The position numbers were made by a program, and so were the translations under genes. A DNA stretch of 22,905 nt from NCBI GenBank assembly GCA_023396115.1, contig JAEWXC010000055.1, positions 1 through 22,905 of the forward strand, written 5' to 3'. This document shows positions 21,550 to 22,905 of the stretch, in pieces (position 1 is the first letter of the stretch; each line of letters opens with the position of its first letter). The notes beneath the pieces were generated by a model. The model saw nothing but the letters and a program-made list of their open reading frames with translations, did not search any database and had not been told where the DNA came from. The stretch comes from Actinomycetes bacterium. GTDB lineage: Bacteria; Actinomycetota; Actinomycetes; Propionibacteriales; Nocardioidaceae.

Positions 21550-22572
21550 ATGACGCAGCCCGCCGACCTCGTGGTCGCCCCCGAGTCCCCCGACCGCAAC
21601 CTGGCCCTGGAACTCGTCCGCGTGACCGAGGCAGCCGCCATGGCCGCCGGTCGCTGGGTCGGTCGCGGCGACAAGAACGGCGCCGACGGCGTGGCCGTGC
21701 ACGCGATGCGCGTGATGATCTCCACCGTCGCCATGAACGGCACCGTGGTGATCGGCGAGGGCGAGAAGGACAACGCCCCGATGCTGTACAACGGTGAGGC
21801 CGTGGGTGACGCCTCCGGCCCCGAGTGCGACGTCGCGGTGGACCCGATCGACGGCACCACGCTGACCGCCAAGGGCATGAACAACGCCGTCGCGGTGATG
21901 GCGGTCGCCCCCCGCGGCACCATGTACGACCCCTCGGCCGTCTTCTACATGGAGAAGCTGGTCACCGGCCCCGAGGCCGCCGACGTGGTCGACATCCGCA
22001 ACCCGGTCGCCGCCAACATCGAGGCCATCGCGAAGGCCAAGGGCACCCGCAAGGAGAACATCACTGTCGTCCTGCTGGACCGCCCCCGCCACGCCCAGAT
22101 CGTCGAGGAGGTCCGGGCCACCGGCGCCCGGATCAAGTTCATCTCCGACGGTGACGTCGCGGGCGCGATCATGGCGGCCCGCCCGGACACCGGCATCGAC
22201 CTGCTGCTCGGCGTCGGCGGCACCCCCGAGGGCATCATCGCCGCCTGCGCGATGAAGGCGATGGGTGGCGTGATCCAGGGTCGTCTCTGGCCCACCGACG
22301 ACGAGGAGCGCCAGCGCGCCCTGGACGCCGGGCACGACCTGGACCCGAACGCCATCCTCACCACCGACCAGCTGGTCACCGGCGACGACTGCTTCTTCGT
22401 GGCCACCGGCATCACCGACGGTGAGCTGATGCGCGGCGTTCGCTACCACGGCCAGGGCGCCACCACGCAGTCGCTGGTGATGCGCTCGCGCTCGGGCACC
22501 GTGCGCACCATCACCGCCGAGCACCGCCTGGACAAGCTGCAGGCCTACTCGGCGATCAACTTCGAGAAGTGA
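21550..22572 (+). CDS. glpX: Class II fructose-1,6-bisphosphatase GlpX
   Basis: A 340-residue metal-dependent sugar phosphatase that converts fructose-1,6-bisphosphate to fructose-6-phosphate in gluconeogenesis; in actinobacteria this is usually the main FBPase. Metal-binding and catalytic motifs are GEGEKDNAPML, DVAVDPIDGTTLTAKG, ISDGDVAGAI and GVGGTPEGIIAACAMKAMGG, all intact. Length matches the family. The ATG at 21550 has TAGAAT 7 nt upstream. The neighbouring DUF4245 and xseAB genes fit the common actinobacterial order, here interrupted by modABC and a small membrane protein. Confidence 0.97.
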   Translation: MTQPADLVVAPESPDRNLALELVRVTEAAAMAAGRWVGRGDKNGADGVAVHAMRVMISTVAMNGTVVIGEGEKDNAPMLYNGEAVGDASGPECDVAVDPIDGTTLTAKGMNNAVAVMAVAPRGTMYDPSAVFYMEKLVTGPEAADVVDIRNPVAANIEAIAKAKGTRKENITVVLLDRPRHAQIVEEVRATGARIKFISDGDVAGAIMAARPDTGIDLLLGVGGTPEGIIAACAMKAMGGVIQGRLWPTDDEERQRALDAGHDLDPNAILTTDQLVTGDDCFFVATGITDGELMRGVRYHGQGATTQSLVMRSRSGTVRTITAEHRLDKLQAYSAINFEK

Positions 22573-22588
22573 CGCAGCCCCTGCACAA

Positions 22589-22656
22589 GTAACACTGGAC
22601 TGTCCCCTGTGATGCGGTGGTATGACACCGCACCGCAGGGGACAGTTCCGTGTTGC
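22589..22656. terminator. Very long hairpin between glpX and the convergent hydrolase gene
   Basis: Bases 22589-22619 pair with 22626-22656 around a 6-nt loop (GTATGA). The centre has a perfect 11-bp block (ACTGTCCCCTG with CAGGGGACAGT) and an inner 7-bp block. Over 31 paired positions I count two mismatches and a few G-T wobbles. It lies 16 nt after the glpX stop and 43 nt after the convergent hydrolase stop, so it can terminate both. It is longer than a terminator needs to be and has no T-tract. Confidence 0.75.
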
Positions 22657-22699
22657 ATGAGCGCGTGACAGGGGCGCATGACAGGGGGCGCGGCGGCCC

Positions 22700-22905
22700 T
22701 CAGGCAGCCCGCACCGCGACCTGCTGGTGCCGCAGCGCCCGCCTGACCTCGCGCAGCACCGTCGGGCAGACCGCCATGCCGGCGTGCGAGGTGCGCACCT
22801 CCACCGCGTCGGCGCCGGGCTCCACACAGGCACGCCAGTCGACGAACCCGTCCCGGCGCGACCACACGGCGGTGTAGGCGATCGAGGGGTCGAGCGGTGC
22901 CCGGC
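22700..22905 (-). CDS. Alpha/beta hydrolase (esterase/lipase-like), C-terminal fragment cut by window edge
   Basis: The minus strand is open from the window edge to TGA at 22702-22700, giving 68 C-terminal residues. The sequence includes PSIAYTAVWSRRDGFVDWRA and VEVRTSHAGMAV. This is the usual C-terminal pattern of secreted alpha/beta-fold esterases and lipases: YSRRDG(I/F)VDW holds the catalytic Asp, and (S/T)H(A/L)GM the catalytic His. The start, nucleophile Ser and any signal peptide lie outside the window. It converges with glpX. The gene is not broken as far as can be seen; it only continues past position 22905. Confidence 0.75.
   Translation of the reverse strand, partial: RAPLDPSIAYTAVWSRRDGFVDWRACVEPGADAVEVRTSHAGMAVCPTVLREVRRALRHQQVAVRAA

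Noticed and set aside
22666..22687. Two TGACAGGGG units 13 bp apart as a possible repeat array
   Set aside because: Only two copies exist and there is no spacer/repeat regularity, so this is not a CRISPR or satellite.
22650..22877. Plus-strand frame at the right edge
   Set aside because: The minus strand here encodes a clear alpha/beta hydrolase C-terminus with catalytic Asp and His motifs; the plus-strand frame is its shadow.

Overview
This window comes from a very GC-rich actinobacterium. Third codon positions are almost all G or C, GTG starts are common, and several adjacent genes overlap by 4 nt (GTGA or ATGA). The order ychF ... DUF6542 / yciO-ispH / xseA-xseB / DUF4245 ... glpX is a housekeeping neighbourhood typical of Actinomycetes. 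I favour a Nocardioides-like member of the Propionibacteriales, but that is inference.

Layout. 1-240: no supported gene. 241-1314 (-): ychF GTPase. 1472-5032 (+): a 1186-residue secreted protein with a signal peptide, an R-lectin-like region, an aerolysin/ETX-MTX2-like Ser/Thr-rich pore-former-like module, five Ig-like repeats and a basic C-terminal domain. Four direct repeats with an exact 11-bp period precede it, as expected for an OmpR/PhoB-type operator. 5130-9432 (-): an apparent coenzyme F420 block. It holds an ABC cassette (lipoprotein, permease, ATPase) resembling the proposed F420-0 importer, a small secreted or membrane protein, and an FGD-like luciferase-family oxidoreductase. 9624-11905 (+): two membrane proteins with bacterial PH domains (YdbS/YdbT type). 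11915-14493 (+): xth, rmuC and a DUF6542 protein. 14439-16071 (-): ispH-yciO. 16124-17667 (+): xseA-xseB. 17679-18239 (-): DUF4245 protein. 18346-20926 (+): modABC molybdate importer. 21044-21451 (+): small membrane protein. 21550-22572 (+): glpX. 22700-22905 (-): C-terminus of an alpha/beta hydrolase cut by the window edge.

How the parts relate. xth, rmuC and xseAB serve DNA repair and nuclease functions. ispH (isoprenoids), glpX (gluconeogenesis), ychF and yciO are core metabolic or translation genes. The accessory parts are the stalked pore-former-like protein, the F420 block, the PH-domain pair and modABC.

Most first genes of transcription units have a -10-like hexamer (TANNNT, or GANNNT in three cases) 6-8 nt before the start codon, so much of the window is probably expressed as leaderless mRNA. 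The main exceptions are the secreted protein (strong AGGAGGG Shine-Dalgarno) and the F420-0 importer, whose predicted leader of about 120 nt begins with a perfect 10-nt complement of its own Shine-Dalgarno region. I see no tRNA, rRNA, CRISPR array, insertion sequence or phage gene.
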